Positions 32,260 to 41,567 of a DNA stretch of 64,000 nucleotides are shown here, one piece after another. Both the position numbers and the translations under genes were made by a program. The stretch is taken from positions 310,001 through 374,000 of the forward strand of contig JAFZAC010000016.1 in NCBI GenBank assembly GCA_017548365.1. Reading direction: 5' to 3'. Numbering within the stretch: position 1 is the stretch's first letter; every line of letters begins with the position of its first letter. The notes under the pieces are model-generated. The model saw only the letters and a list, made by a program, of their open reading frames with translations. It searched no databases and had not been told where the DNA came from. The DNA comes from Muribaculaceae bacterium (GTDB lineage Bacteria > Bacteroidota > Bacteroidia > Bacteroidales > Muribaculaceae).

Positions 32260-33288
32260 ATGAACGACAATAATAATTTAGTAGTTTACTGCGAGTTTGA
32301 CGACGGTCGTATTGCCGACGTCAGTCTGGAGTTGTTGACCAAAGGACGCACCCTAGCCACTCGCTTGGATGTGAAGCTCGAGGCTCTTATCCTCGGCGAC
32401 AAACTCAACGGTGTTGAGGACCAAGTGTTCCCCTATGGTGTTGACGTGGTTTACAAGGTTGAGGACAAGCGCCTCTATCCTTACACATCACTCCCCCACT
32501 CTTCTATTGTAATAAACCTATTCACGGAAATCAAACCTCAAATCTGCTTGATGGGTGCCACCGTGATTGGCCGTGATCTGGGTCCACGCGTTTCGTCGTG
32601 TCTCACCAGCGGTCTTACCGCCGACTGCACCGCATTGGAGATTGGCGACCACACCGACCCCATCAGCAAGACTGAATATAAGGACTTGCTTTATCAGATT
32701 CGTCCAGCTTTTGGCGGAAACATCGTTGCAACCATCGTCAACCCCGAGCACCGTCCACAAATGGCTACCGTGCGCGAAGGCGTGATGAAGAAAGAGATTT
32801 TCGATCCCAACTACCGTGGCGAGGTCATCAACCTCGATGCAGACAAATATGTTGACCCTGCTAGCTTTATCGTCAAGATTATTGACCGTGAGGTGGAGAA
32901 ATCAAAAATCAACATCAAAAACTCACCCATCATCGTAGCTGGTGGCTACGGTGTAGGTAGCAAAGAGAATTTCGACCTCATCTTCCAACTCGCCGATGTG
33001 CTTGGCGGAGAAGTGGGCGCAAGCCGCGCCGCTGTCGATGCTGGATTCTGCGAGCATGAGCGTCAAATTGGTCAAACTGGTGTTACCGTACGCCCCAAGC
33101 TATATATCGCTTGCGGTATTTCGGGACAGATTCAGCATGTTGCGGGCATGAACGAGAGCTCTATCATCATCTCTATCAACAACGACCCCAACGCCCCCAT
33201 CAACACCATAGCCGACTACGTTATCACAGGCGACCTCGAGGAGGTTATCCCCAAACTAATCAAGTATTACAAGAAAAACTCTAAATAA
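32260..33288 (+). CDS. etfA: Electron transfer flavoprotein, alpha subunit
   Basis: The 342-residue product has an EtfA N domain (CLMGATVIGRDLGPRVSSCLTSGLTADC) and the C-terminal FAD-binding domain (GGYGVGSKENF, EVGASRAAVDAG, QTGVTVRPKLYIACGISGQIQH, IADYVITGD). The longest frame begins with TTG at 32233, overlapping etfB, but the ATG at 32260 matches the family and is preferred. It ends one base before the acyl-CoA dehydrogenase ATG. Confidence 0.94.
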   Translation: MNDNNNLVVYCEFDDGRIADVSLELLTKGRTLATRLDVKLEALILGDKLNGVEDQVFPYGVDVVYKVEDKRLYPYTSLPHSSIVINLFTEIKPQICLMGATVIGRDLGPRVSSCLTSGLTADCTALEIGDHTDPISKTEYKDLLYQIRPAFGGNIVATIVNPEHRPQMATVREGVMKKEIFDPNYRGEVINLDADKYVDPASFIVKIIDREVEKSKINIKNSPIIVAGGYGVGSKENFDLIFQLADVLGGEVGASRAAVDAGFCEHERQIGQTGVTVRPKLYIACGISGQIQHVAGMNESSIIISINNDPNAPINTIADYVITGDLEEVIPKLIKYYKKNSK

Positions 33289-33289
33289 A

Positions 33290-34996
33290 ATGGCTAATTT
33301 CTATAAAGACAATAAAGCTCTGCAGTATCACCTGCGTCATCCCTTGATGGAGAAGGTCGTGGGCATGAAAGAGCGCGACTATACTCAGAGTCAGGAGTAT
33401 GACTATGCTCCCGTCGACTACGAGGATGCTATCGACTCTTACGACAAGATTCTCGAGATTACAGGTGAAATAACTGCCGAGACCATCGCCCCCAATGCCG
33501 AGAGCGTTGACAAGGAAGGACCACATCATGCCAACGGACGTGTGGATTATGCCAGCAAGACTCAGGAAAACCTCGACGTCACTCGCAAAGCAGGCCTTTA
33601 TGGCGTTTCAATGCCTCGCAAGTACGGCGGCTTAAACCTACCAAATGTCACCTTCTCGATGATGAGCGAAATGATTGCTCAGGCCGATGCCGGTTTCCAG
33701 AATATTTGGAGCCTCCAGAGCTGCATCGACACCCTCTTTGAGGCTGGCGACGAGGATCAGTTCGAGCGTTACATCCCTCGCGTGTGCAACGGCGAGACAA
33801 TGTCTATGGACCTCACCGAACCCGATGCCGGTAGCGACCTCCAGAGTGTGATGCTCAAGGCCACTGAGGATGATGATGGCACTTGGCGACTCAATGGTGT
33901 GAAACGATTTATCACCAACGGTGACAGCGACATCCATCTGGTGCTCGCACGCAGCGAAGAGGGCAGCAAGGATGGACGCGGCCTCTCGATGTTCATCTAC
34001 GACAAGCGCAATGGTGGCGTAAACGTGCGTCGCATCGAGGACAAGATGGGTATCCACGGGAGCCCAACTTGCGAGCTAGTATTCAAGAACGCCAAAGCCG
34101 AGTTGTGTGGCTCACGCCGATTGGGACTCATCAAGTATGTAATGTCGCTTATGAATGGTGCCCGCCTTGGTATCACTGCACAGAGTGTGGGTTTGTGCCA
34201 GGCAGCCTACAATGAGGCTCTCGACTATGCCCGCAGTCGCGAGCAGTTTGGTCAGGCAATCATCACCTTCCCAGCTGTTGCCGAGATGCTTACCAATATC
34301 AAGGCTAAACTCGACGCAGCGCGCACAATCCTTTATGAGACAGCTCGTTTTGTCGACGTCTACAAGATTTGGGAGCAGATTTCACGCGAGCGTCAGCTCA
34401 CTCCTGAGGAGCGTGCCGAAATGAAGCGCTACAACCGTCTTGCCGATGCCTTCACACCGCTTTCGAAGGCTTCGTCGAGCGAATATGCAAACCAAACTGC
34501 CTACGATTGCATCCAGATTCACGGCGGCAGCGGTTTTATGCGCGACTATACCTGTGAGCGCCTCTATCGTGACGCCCGCATCATGAACATCTACGAGGGT
34601 ACTACTCAGTTGCAGGTGGTTGCTGCAATCCGTCACGTCACCACAGGCACTTATTTGGCACAGATGAAGGAGTATGCCCAGGGTCAGTACAGCGACGATA
34701 TGGCTTCACTCAAAGCACGCATCGACAAGATGATGGCAGCCTATGAGGAAGCCGTTGAGAAGGTTAAGTCATTCGACAATTCCGACTACATCACATTCCA
34801 CGCACGCCGCATGGTGGAGATGGCAGCTTGGACCATTATGAGCTACCTGCTCTGCTACGACGCAAGTAAGGCTCCTGAACTCTTCAAGCAGTCGGCCGAA
34901 GCCTACGTGCGTTATGCCGAGGCACGCCTCGCCGCAAATGTCAAGTTCATCAATAACTTCACTCCCAAAGAAGCAGCAATCTACACCCAAGAGTAA
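33290..34996 (+). CDS. Long acyl-CoA dehydrogenase
   Basis: Oxidises acyl-CoA to 2-enoyl-CoA, or runs in reverse, passing electrons to EtfAB. The 568-residue product has the typical N, middle (DLTEPDAGSDLQSVMLKA, RFITNGDSD) and C domains. The catalytic Glu is E436 in NIYEGTTQLQ. About 110 C-terminal residues (ASLKARIDKMMAAYEEAVEKV onward) extend beyond the 380-residue short-chain enzymes, as in the DmdC-like or long family members. With etfB and etfA it forms a tight operon. A role in fermentative acyl-CoA reduction or in amino-acid degradation is possible. The chain-length preference is unknown. Confidence 0.92.
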   Translation: MANFYKDNKALQYHLRHPLMEKVVGMKERDYTQSQEYDYAPVDYEDAIDSYDKILEITGEITAETIAPNAESVDKEGPHHANGRVDYASKTQENLDVTRKAGLYGVSMPRKYGGLNLPNVTFSMMSEMIAQADAGFQNIWSLQSCIDTLFEAGDEDQFERYIPRVCNGETMSMDLTEPDAGSDLQSVMLKATEDDDGTWRLNGVKRFITNGDSDIHLVLARSEEGSKDGRGLSMFIYDKRNGGVNVRRIEDKMGIHGSPTCELVFKNAKAELCGSRRLGLIKYVMSLMNGARLGITAQSVGLCQAAYNEALDYARSREQFGQAIITFPAVAEMLTNIKAKLDAARTILYETARFVDVYKIWEQISRERQLTPEERAEMKRYNRLADAFTPLSKASSSEYANQTAYDCIQIHGGSGFMRDYTCERLYRDARIMNIYEGTTQLQVVAAIRHVTTGTYLAQMKEYAQGQYSDDMASLKARIDKMMAAYEEAVEKVKSFDNSDYITFHARRMVEMAAWTIMSYLLCYDASKAPELFKQSAEAYVRYAEARLAANVKFINNFTPKEAAIYTQE

Positions 34997-35019
34997 TTAC
35001 TCTAACTCATATTTTCACG

Positions 35020-35052
35020 AAAAGCGCTCTCTCGAGCGCTTTTCTAGTTTTT
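35020..35052 (+). terminator. Terminator of the etf operon
   Basis: AAAGCGCTC (35021-35029) pairs with GAGCGCTTT (35034-35042), loop TCTC, followed by TCTAGTTTTT. It lies 24 bases after the stop codon. Confidence 0.75.
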
Positions 35053-35123
35053 AAAATTCTAAGTCCTAAATTTAAGAAATCCAGTATGTCTCAGAAATAA
35101 AAACAAATTCGTACCTCATTTAT

Positions 35124-35154
35124 TTTGTATTTCATTCGACTTACACTAATTTTG
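35124..35154 (+). promoter_or_regulatory. Promoter of the DPP IV gene
   Basis: TTTG (35124-35127), a 19-base gap, TAATTTTG (35147-35154): a full match to the -33/-7 pattern, 24 bases before the ATG. It also shows that the longer frame beginning at 35125 is not the true start. Confidence 0.8.
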
Positions 35155-35178
35155 CACAAAACTAAACCAGATATCGAT

Positions 35179-37353
35179 ATGAAGAAATTATTTTTCCCAG
35201 TGATAGTAGCCTTGCTTTGCTGCTCTGTAACCAGTGCTTTTGAGTTAGATGACTTTGTGCTCGGCGGAGCACGAGTTCGTGGTATCCCCTCCAGTCAACC
35301 AGCTCTCGACGGACGATACTACTACCAGTTCAACAACGAGGGAACGATGATAAAGAAGTACAGTTACAAAAAGGAAAAAGACGTTACTACCTTCTTTGAC
35401 AACGCCAAAATACCCAACAACACTATCGCATCATGGGATGGATATACCATGTCGAACGACGAGAAGAGCATCTTGTTGTGGAATAACAGCAATCCCATCT
35501 ACCGCTATTCCTACACTGCCAACCACTATATTTATAATATAAAGGACAACACTTTGACTCCGTTATCTGATAAAGGCGGCGAAGAAATCGCAACACTCTC
35601 GCCCGATGGCAGCCAGGTGGCTTATGTCAAGGATAATAACGTCTATATCAAGAATCTCGCCAACGGATCGACTGCTACCGTCACCACCGATGGTAAGAAG
35701 AACGAAATCATCAACGCTGTTCCCGATTGGGTATATCAAGAAGAGTTCGGTGTGCTCAACACCTTTACCTGGAGTGCCGATGGTCGATATTTGGCGTTCA
35801 TCCGCTTTGACGAGTCACAGGTACCTATGTGTTCGATGGAGCTTTACGAGGGCGAGTGCCGCCCCAACCCTGACTATGCCATCCACCCGGGACGTTACGA
35901 CTACAAGTATCCCGCTGCAGGTGAGCACAACTCGGTGGTGAGCGTGCACTGCTACGACACACACAACGGCACACTCAGCAAGATTGAGCTGCCACTCGGC
36001 GAGGAGGACTATGTGCCCGATATCCAATTTGGCAAGCAGCCCTATCCCACTCTCATGGTGGTGAAAGAGAACCGTGCCCAAACACGCATGAACATCTATG
36101 CCGTCGACCCCGCTACGGGTACGTCTGAGGAAGTATATGACGAACACAGCGACATGTGGATTGACGAGGACGTGGTCACTGGCGTGAAATACTATGATGG
36201 TTTCTTTGTTGTCAAGAGCAACCGCGATGGACGCACTCACCTTTATAAATATAATTATTTGGGCAAACTCCTTAAGCAAATATCAAGCGGAGATTATGAC
36301 GTGACAGCTTATTACGGTTATGACGAAGCAAATAAATTGTTTTACTTCCAAACCAACAAAGGCGCCCTCAACCGCACTATACGCTGCGCTAACGACATCA
36401 CTGGTGAGATTAAGGAGCTTGTTGACGGCAACGGCACCTACAGCGCTTCGTTCAACAGCGATTTCACCTATTACATACGCCGCTTCAGCGATGCCACTAC
36501 GCCCGACCAGTTCGTACTCTACAGTATCGACGGCAAAAAAGTTCGCGATTTGCAGCTGAACGAAAAATATGCCGAGAAATACACATCCAACGAGATTCCA
36601 CGCCGCGAGTTCTTCACCATGTACAATGACAATGGCGACAAAATGAACGGCTACATCATCAAACCTGTGGATTTTGACCCATCAAAGAAATACCCCTGCA
36701 TTATGTCGCAGTACAGCGGGCCCAACTCTCAGCAGGTGCTCAACAAGTGGAAGATGGAATGGGAGGAATATTTCGCTATGCAAGGCTATGTCATTGCCTG
36801 TGTTGACGGACGCGGCACTGGTGGCCAGGGCAAGGAATACCTCAAAGCCATTTACCTCAATCTGGGCAAGTATGAGACCGAGGACCAGCTCGCAGCAGCA
36901 CGCTACATGGCAGAGCAACCCTACGTCGACGCCGATCGCATCGGCATCTGGGGATGGAGCTTCGGCGGCTTTGAGACGCTTATGGCGATGTCTCAAGACG
37001 ACAGCTGCTATGCATGCGGTGTGGCAATCGCTCCCGTAACTTCATGGAAGTTCTACGACAGCATCTATACCGAGCGATTCATGCTCACTCCACAGGAGAA
37101 CCCCAATGGCTACAACTATGCGCCGCTCGACCTAACTGGCAAACTCAAGGGCAAGTTGCTGCTCATGTTCGGCAGTGCCGACGACAATGTGCGCATCGTA
37201 AATTCCATGCAGTACGTTGCCAAGCTAAACAGCGAGAACCAGCAGTTCGACATGATGGTCTATCCTAACATGAACCACAGCATCAACGGCTGCGGTGTCC
37301 GCCTCCCACTCTACCAGCGAGTCCTTAACTTTTTTGACCAAAATTTGAAATAA
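35179..37353 (+). CDS. Dipeptidyl peptidase IV (S9B family)
   Basis: Removes Xaa-Pro or Xaa-Ala dipeptides from peptide N termini. The 724-residue product has a signal peptide (MKKLFFPVIVALLCCSVTSA), an eight-blade beta-propeller DPP IV N domain (about 40-470) including the substrate-amino-binding loop WVYQEEF, and an S9 hydrolase domain with the triad S594 (GWSFGG), D668 (SADDNV) and H700 (NHSI). It probably works in the periplasm with other exported peptidases. It is transcribed alone, and its stop is followed after one base by a CTAG period-9 array. Confidence 0.94.
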   Translation: MKKLFFPVIVALLCCSVTSAFELDDFVLGGARVRGIPSSQPALDGRYYYQFNNEGTMIKKYSYKKEKDVTTFFDNAKIPNNTIASWDGYTMSNDEKSILLWNNSNPIYRYSYTANHYIYNIKDNTLTPLSDKGGEEIATLSPDGSQVAYVKDNNVYIKNLANGSTATVTTDGKKNEIINAVPDWVYQEEFGVLNTFTWSADGRYLAFIRFDESQVPMCSMELYEGECRPNPDYAIHPGRYDYKYPAAGEHNSVVSVHCYDTHNGTLSKIELPLGEEDYVPDIQFGKQPYPTLMVVKENRAQTRMNIYAVDPATGTSEEVYDEHSDMWIDEDVVTGVKYYDGFFVVKSNRDGRTHLYKYNYLGKLLKQISSGDYDVTAYYGYDEANKLFYFQTNKGALNRTIRCANDITGEIKELVDGNGTYSASFNSDFTYYIRRFSDATTPDQFVLYSIDGKKVRDLQLNEKYAEKYTSNEIPRREFFTMYNDNGDKMNGYIIKPVDFDPSKKYPCIMSQYSGPNSQQVLNKWKMEWEEYFAMQGYVIACVDGRGTGGQGKEYLKAIYLNLGKYETEDQLAAARYMAEQPYVDADRIGIWGWSFGGFETLMAMSQDDSCYACGVAIAPVTSWKFYDSIYTERFMLTPQENPNGYNYAPLDLTGKLKGKLLLMFGSADDNVRIVNSMQYVAKLNSENQQFDMMVYPNMNHSINGCGVRLPLYQRVLNFFDQNLK

Positions 37354-37354
37354 T

Positions 37355-37399
37355 CTAGAATATCTAGTATCTCTAAACACTCTGGAATTTCTAGAATTG
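37355..37399. repeat. Period-9 CTAG array (locus B)
   Basis: Five exact 9-base units: CTAGAATAT, CTAGTATCT, CTAAACACT, CTGGAATTT, CTAGAATTG. It starts two bases after the DPP IV stop and ends 11 bases before the miaA ATG, filling almost the whole gap. Confidence 0.8.
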
Positions 37400-37410
37400 A
37401 CAATTTCACT

Positions 37411-38307
37411 ATGTTCATCATCACCGGTCCCACAGCTTCAGGCAAGACTGGCAAGGCAGTAGCACTTGCTAGGGCGATTGGCGGCGAAATCATCAGCGCC
37501 GACTCTCGCCAGCTCTACCGTGGCATGGACTTGGGCACTGGAAAGGACCTCGACGAGTATGGCGACGTGCCTTACCACATGATAGACATCTGCCCCGCAG
37601 GCTACAAGTACAATCTCTATGAGTACTTGCGCGACTACCAGGCTTGTTACGACGACATCACAAACCGTAACAAACCCATAGTCCTGTGTGGTGGAACAGG
37701 AATGTATGTCGAGAGCGTTGTGAAGGGCATTGCACTGCCACCAGTACCTGAGAATAAGGAACTTCGCGAAGAATTGAGCACCAAGAGCCTTGATGAACTC
37801 ACCGTCATCCTCAAGCGATACAAGACGCTGCGCAACAACAGCGACATCGACACCTGCAAGCGTGCCATCCGAGCCATTGAGATTGCTATGTACTACCATG
37901 ATAATCCGCACCTCAAGGCAAAGACCGAGCCGCATCCGCTCACCGATGCTGTAGTCATTGGCATCGACATTGACCGCGACACTCGCCGCCACCGTATCAC
38001 CGAGCGACTCAAGGCACGACTCGACGCAGGCATGGTAGACGAAGTTCGTCGTCTCATCGATAGCGGCATAAAACCCGAAGACCTCATCTACTACGGCCTT
38101 GAATATAAATACATAACTCTTCACGTCATCGGCGGGCTTACCTATGACGAAATGTTCACCCAGCTCGAGACCGCAATCCACCAGTTCGCAAAGCGACAAA
38201 TGACTTGGTTTCGTGGCATGGAACGCCGCGGCACACCCATTCATTGGCTCCCTTATGACATGCCTAACGACGAGTTCATTTCAGCCGCACTCGCCCTCAA
38301 GGCTTAA
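37411..38307 (+). CDS. miaA: tRNA dimethylallyltransferase
   Basis: Adds the dimethylallyl group to A37 of tRNAs reading UNN codons, using the isoprenoid made by the MEP pathway (dxr and ispF are in this window). The 298-residue product has the P-loop GPTASGKT (residues 6-13), ADSRQLYRGMDLGTGK, GGTGMYVESVVKG and the C-terminal KRQMTWFRG motif. The length is normal. No promoter was seen between it and DPP IV, because the gap is filled by the period-9 array, so it may be read through from upstream. Confidence 0.93.
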   Translation: MFIITGPTASGKTGKAVALARAIGGEIISADSRQLYRGMDLGTGKDLDEYGDVPYHMIDICPAGYKYNLYEYLRDYQACYDDITNRNKPIVLCGGTGMYVESVVKGIALPPVPENKELREELSTKSLDELTVILKRYKTLRNNSDIDTCKRAIRAIEIAMYYHDNPHLKAKTEPHPLTDAVVIGIDIDRDTRRHRITERLKARLDAGMVDEVRRLIDSGIKPEDLIYYGLEYKYITLHVIGGLTYDEMFTQLETAIHQFAKRQMTWFRGMERRGTPIHWLPYDMPNDEFISAALALKA

Positions 38308-38322
38308 AACGATATATCAACA

Positions 38323-38367
38323 AAAAAACTCCCTTGCCGCCTTAATGTGCAGCAAGGGAGATATTTT
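38323..38367. terminator. Bidirectional terminator between miaA and pnp
   Basis: CTCCCTTGC (38329-38337) pairs with GCAAGGGAG (38352-38360). The + strand continues ATATTTTTGT, and the minus strand has a T run (A run 38322-38328). It can end both convergent genes. Confidence 0.85.
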
Positions 38368-38374
38368 TGTAATA

Positions 38375-38423
38375 AGTCCTAAAGTGTCAAGCCCAAAACT
38401 TGAAACTTAACACTTAGTGTTTA
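38375..38423. repeat. Period-7 array overlapping the pnp stop
   Basis: Seven consecutive heptamers: AGTCCTA, AAGTGTC, AAGCCCA, AAACTTG, AAACTTA, ACACTTA, GTGTTTA. The last three bases are the pnp stop codon (TTA on this strand). Confidence 0.6.
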
Positions 38424-40727
38424 GTCTTCGTAGCTCTGATCGTTACGGTCATCGCGGCGACGGTCGTTGTTACGGTTGTCGCGACGGGGACCACGGTTGT
38501 CATTGCGGCGGGGGCCATTGCCATTGCGGCGGGGGGCAAAGCCGTTGCGCTGGCCATTGCCGTTGCCACGTGGACGATTGCCGTTACCACCATTGCGACG
38601 TTCCTCATAGCCCTCAGGCTTGTCTTGCAGAGCACGCATCGACAGGCGGAACTTGCCAGTCTTCTTATCAATCTCGATGAGCTTCACAGTCACCTCGTCG
38701 CCCTCGTGCAGACCGCTGGCCTCCATATCGGCTAGGCGCTCCCAGCTTATCTCGCTGATGTGGAGCAAACCTTCCTTACCAGGCATGAACTCAACAAAAG
38801 CACCAAACTCAAGGATGCTCTTAATTGGACCTGTGTAGATAGTTCCCTCCTCGGGTACAGCGATGATGGCTTTGATACGCTCAACGGCAGCCTCGATGCT
38901 GTCTTTGTTGGCAGCCGAGATTTCGATTTCGCCCTTGCCGTCAATCTCATCGATAGCGATAGTAGCACCAGTCTCCTCCTGGATGCCTTGGATAACCTCG
39001 CCACCCTTGCCAATGATAGCACCGATGAACTCCTTGTCTACGGTCATCGAAACGATGCGTGGAACGTGAGGCTTGTAATCCTCGCGTGGCTCAGGAATTG
39101 TCTCGTTGATGATATTGAGGATGTGAAGGCGGCCGTCGCGAGCCTGGCGCAGTGCCTGCTCCAGAATCTCGTAGGGAAGTCCGTCACACTTGATATCCAT
39201 CTGAGTGGCGGTGATACCGTTCACGGTACCTGTCACCTTGAAGTCCATGTCGCCCAGGTGATCCTCGTCGCCCAGAATGTCGCTCAGCACGGCATGCTTA
39301 ACATTGCCCTCGTCGGTGATGAGACCCATAGCAATACCTGCCACGGGACGTTTCATCTTAACACCGGCATCGAGCAAAGCCAATGTGCCACCGCACACGG
39401 TTGCCATCGACGATGAGCCATTGCTCTCGAGGATGTCGCTCACGATGCGGCAAGTGTAGGGGAAGTCATCGGGGAACATGCGCTTGAGGGCGCGGTGTGC
39501 CAAGTTTCCGTGACCAATCTCGCGGCGGCTAACGCCACGTGGAGCACGAGCCTCGCCAGTAGAGAAGGCGGGGAAGTTATAGTGGAGCAAGAAGCGCTCG
39601 TTGCGGCGTGTGAGCACGTCGTCGATAAGCTTCTCGTCAAGACGGGTTCCCAATGTCACTGTAGCCAGAGATTGAGTCTCACCACGGGTGAATACAGCGC
39701 TTCCGTGAGGGCCGGGAACATAGTCGGTCTCGCACCAAATGGGGCGAATCTCAGTAGTCTTGCGGCCGTCCAAACGGATTCCCTCATCGAGAATCACGCG
39801 GCGAACAGCATCGCGCTGAACATCGTGGAAATAACGCTTGATCATTGGAGTCTTCTCCTCACGCTCCTCCTCAGGAATGGTCTCGATGAAATCTTCCTCA
39901 ATCTTGTCGAAGCTGTCATTACGCCAGTGCTTGTCGGCGTTGCCAGCCTTGGCAATGTCGTAGCAGGGCTGATAGCACTCCTTGCGTACGCGCTCCTTGA
40001 TTTCCTCGTCGTCTACCTCGTGGCAGTACTCACGCTTGGTAACGCCAAGCTGCTCGGCGAGCTCCTTCTGTGCGAGGCACATGGGCTTGATAGCGTCGTG
40101 AGCAAACTTCAGAGCTGCAATAAGGTCTTCTTCCTGAACCTCGTCCATCTCACCCTCAACCATCATAATATTGTCGTAAGTAGCACCTACCATCAATTCC
40201 ATGTCAGCGTTTTCGAGTTGTTCGAAGGTTGGGTTGATAACGAAGTTGCCGTCGATGCGTGCCACACGCACCTCACTAATAGGTTCCTCAAAGGGAATAT
40301 CGCTCACTGCGATAGCAGCGCTGGCTGCAAGGCCGGCGAGAGCGTCGGGGCAATCGGCGCCGTCGCTCGAGAACATCAAAATGTGGACGATAGTGTTGGC
40401 ATGATAGTTCGAAGGGAACAATGGCCTAAGCACGCGGTCCACGAGGCGTGCTGTCAAAATCTCATAATCGCTGGCGCGACCTTCACGCTTGGTGAAGCCG
40501 CCAGGGAAACGTCCGAAAGAAGAATATTTCTCCTTGTATTCAACTGTGAGGGGCATAAAGTCGGCACCCTCCTCGGCGTCTTTCGCCGAAACAACGGTCG
40601 CTAACAACATGGTGTTGTTGAAGCGCAATTCAACTGCTCCATCGGCTTGCTTGGCAAGCTTTCCTGTTTCAAGGGTGATCTCACGTCCGTCACCCAATAC
40701 GATGGTTTTCTTAGTAGGTGTTAACAT
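38421..40727 (-). CDS. pnp: Polyribonucleotide nucleotidyltransferase (PNPase)
   Basis: A 3'-to-5' phosphorolytic exoribonuclease central to RNA decay. The 768-residue product has two RNase PH-like domains (first about 10-230, second about 310-550 with GRRT-like [15 protein letters not shown] and the [15 protein letters not shown] active region), a KH domain ([23 protein letters not shown]) and an S1 domain ([28 protein letters not shown]). A tail of about 65 residues is very rich in Arg, Asn and Gly (about 705-768), unlike the short E. coli end, and may bind RNA. The gene is convergent with miaA. Confidence 0.96.
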   Translation of the reverse strand: MLTPTKKTIVLGDGREITLETGKLAKQADGAVELRFNNTMLLATVVSAKDAEEGADFMPLTVEYKEKYSSFGRFPGGFTKREGRASDYEILTARLVDRVLRPLFPSNYHANTIVHILMFSSDGADCPDALAGLAASAAIAVSDIPFEEPISEVRVARIDGNFVINPTFEQLENADMELMVGATYDNIMMVEGEMDEVQEEDLIAALKFAHDAIKPMCLAQKELAEQLGVTKREYCHEVDDEEIKERVRKECYQPCYDIAKAGNADKHWRNDSFDKIEEDFIETIPEEEREEKTPMIKRYFHDVQRDAVRRVILDEGIRLDGRKTTEIRPIWCETDYVPGPHGSAVFTRGETQSLATVTLGTRLDEKLIDDVLTRRNERFLLHYNFPAFSTGEARAPRGVSRREIGHGNLAHRALKRMFPDDFPYTCRIVSDILESNGSSSMATVCGGTLALLDAGVKMKRPVAGIAMGLITDEGNVKHAVLSDILGDEDHLGDMDFKVTGTVNGITATQMDIKCDGLPYEILEQALRQARDGRLHILNIINETIPEPREDYKPHVPRIVSMTVDKEFIGAIIGKGGEVIQGIQEETGATIAIDEIDGKGEIEISAANKDSIEAAVERIKAIIAVPEEGTIYTGPIKSILEFGAFVEFMPGKEGLLHISEISWERLADMEASGLHEGDEVTVKLIEIDKKTGKFRLSMRALQDKPEGYEERRNGGNGNRPRGNGNGQRNGFAPRRNGNGPRRNDNRGPRRDNRNNDRRRDDRNDQSYED

Positions 40728-40770
40728 CTAAAATAATTTATATAAAAAATAGCTATTTCTAAAAATCGTG

Positions 40771-40778
40771 CAAAGGTA
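40771..40778 (-). promoter_or_regulatory. -7 promoter box of pnp
   Basis: The minus strand reads TACCTTTG, 43 bases upstream of the pnp start. The expected -33 position falls in the adjoining period-7 array and shows no TTTG. Confidence 0.5.
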
Positions 40779-40784
40779 CGAAAA

Positions 40785-40819
40785 AGTTTTTAGTTATCAG
40801 TTATAAATCGTTATTTTTT
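40785..40819. repeat. Period-7 array next to the pnp promoter
   Basis: Units AGTTTTT, AGTTATC, AGTTATA, AATCGTT, ATTTTTT. It sits between the pnp -7 box and the longest period-9 array, two bases from the latter. Confidence 0.55.
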
Positions 40820-40821
40820 AA

Positions 40822-40902
40822 CTAGAATCTCTAGAAGTTCTAGCAAATCTAGAAACACTAGAAATTCTAGAAATCGTAAAAGGTATAGAACCTCTAGCAA
40901 CC
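40822..40902. repeat. Period-9 CTAG array (locus C), longest copy
   Basis: Nine uninterrupted 9-base units; seven keep CTAG (for example CTAGAAGTT, CTAGAAATT, CTAGAAATC) and two are decayed (GTAAAAGGT, ATAGAACCT). It ends one base from the stop codon of the four-helix-bundle gene. Confidence 0.85.
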
Positions 40903-40903
40903 A

Positions 40904-41479
40904 CTATTCCTTTTTGCTCTTATTTCGGTAATCAATTCGGGCACGAGTCATACGTTCTCTAATTCCTCCACTTGAGACAAAATCCTTTTCTGTATTGCCT
41001 TGATGGGTTGTCATCATTCTATCCACCATGTGCGCCAGTGTAATTGCGATATTTGCCATCTCCTCATCGCTCCAACGTTCAAAATAAGGGCTGTAGTCCT
41101 CAAGTCGATTATGAGAACGGCAATAGGCCAACATCGATTCATAACGAGAATGCGTTTGCGACCACTTGCACAAGCCATTACGAGTGAGATAATCTTCATA
41201 ATCCTCTCTAAGCTCCTGAATGCTGCCACGAGCATAGTTCAGCAATTTCAGCTCACTCTCCATTGATGCCACACCATCAGCCAAGCCCTCCACAATGTTT
41301 TGCTTGCCTGAACGGGCTGCCTGAATCATCTGGTCAACAGTGCGGTCGCCATGAGCAGGAAGGAAACGGCGAGTGAACACACAAGTCAACTGATACAGAA
41401 CCACAGCCTTCTGATAAAACCACAGCTCATTCCAGTTTGCCTGAGGACGCAGCACCGAATAATCCTTATCTTGAGCCAT
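40904..41479 (-). CDS. Four-helix-bundle protein (23S rRNA-intervening-sequence type)
   Basis: The 191-residue protein matches the pattern of the four helix bundle family: ELWFYQKAVVLYQLTCVF, HGDRTVDQMIQAARSGKQNIVEGLADG, and LKLLNYARGSIQELREDYEDYL, followed by an extra C-terminal helical part (DEEMANIAITLAHMVDRMM). The longest frame starts 46 codons upstream and runs through a CTAG array, so the ATG at 41479 (MAQDKDYSVLRPQANW) is chosen. Members are found inside rRNA intervening sequences and as stand-alone genes; the function is unknown. It is flanked on both sides by period-9 arrays, a unique arrangement in this window. Confidence 0.78.
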   Translation of the reverse strand: MAQDKDYSVLRPQANWNELWFYQKAVVLYQLTCVFTRRFLPAHGDRTVDQMIQAARSGKQNIVEGLADGVASMESELKLLNYARGSIQELREDYEDYLTRNGLCKWSQTHSRYESMLAYCRSHNRLEDYSPYFERWSDEEMANIAITLAHMVDRMMTTHQGNTEKDFVSSGGIRERMTRARIDYRNKSKKE

Positions 41480-41513
41480 ATTACTAATTATAAAAACAAT
41501 ATCACAATAACGT

Positions 41514-41567
41514 CTAGAAAAACTAGTAAATCTAGAAATACTAGAATTTCTAGAACTTCTAGCTTGC
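41514..41567. repeat. Period-9 CTAG array (locus D)
   Basis: Six exact 9-base units, all with CTAG: CTAGAAAAA, CTAGTAAAT, CTAGAAATA, CTAGAATTT, CTAGAACTT, CTAGCTTGC. It lies immediately downstream of a minus-strand -7 box and 35 bases before the four-helix-bundle ATG, so it probably forms most of that gene's 5' untranslated region. Confidence 0.85.

Noticed and set aside
39495..40604. 369-codon + strand frame
   Set aside because: Antisense to pnp, whose domains account for the sequence.
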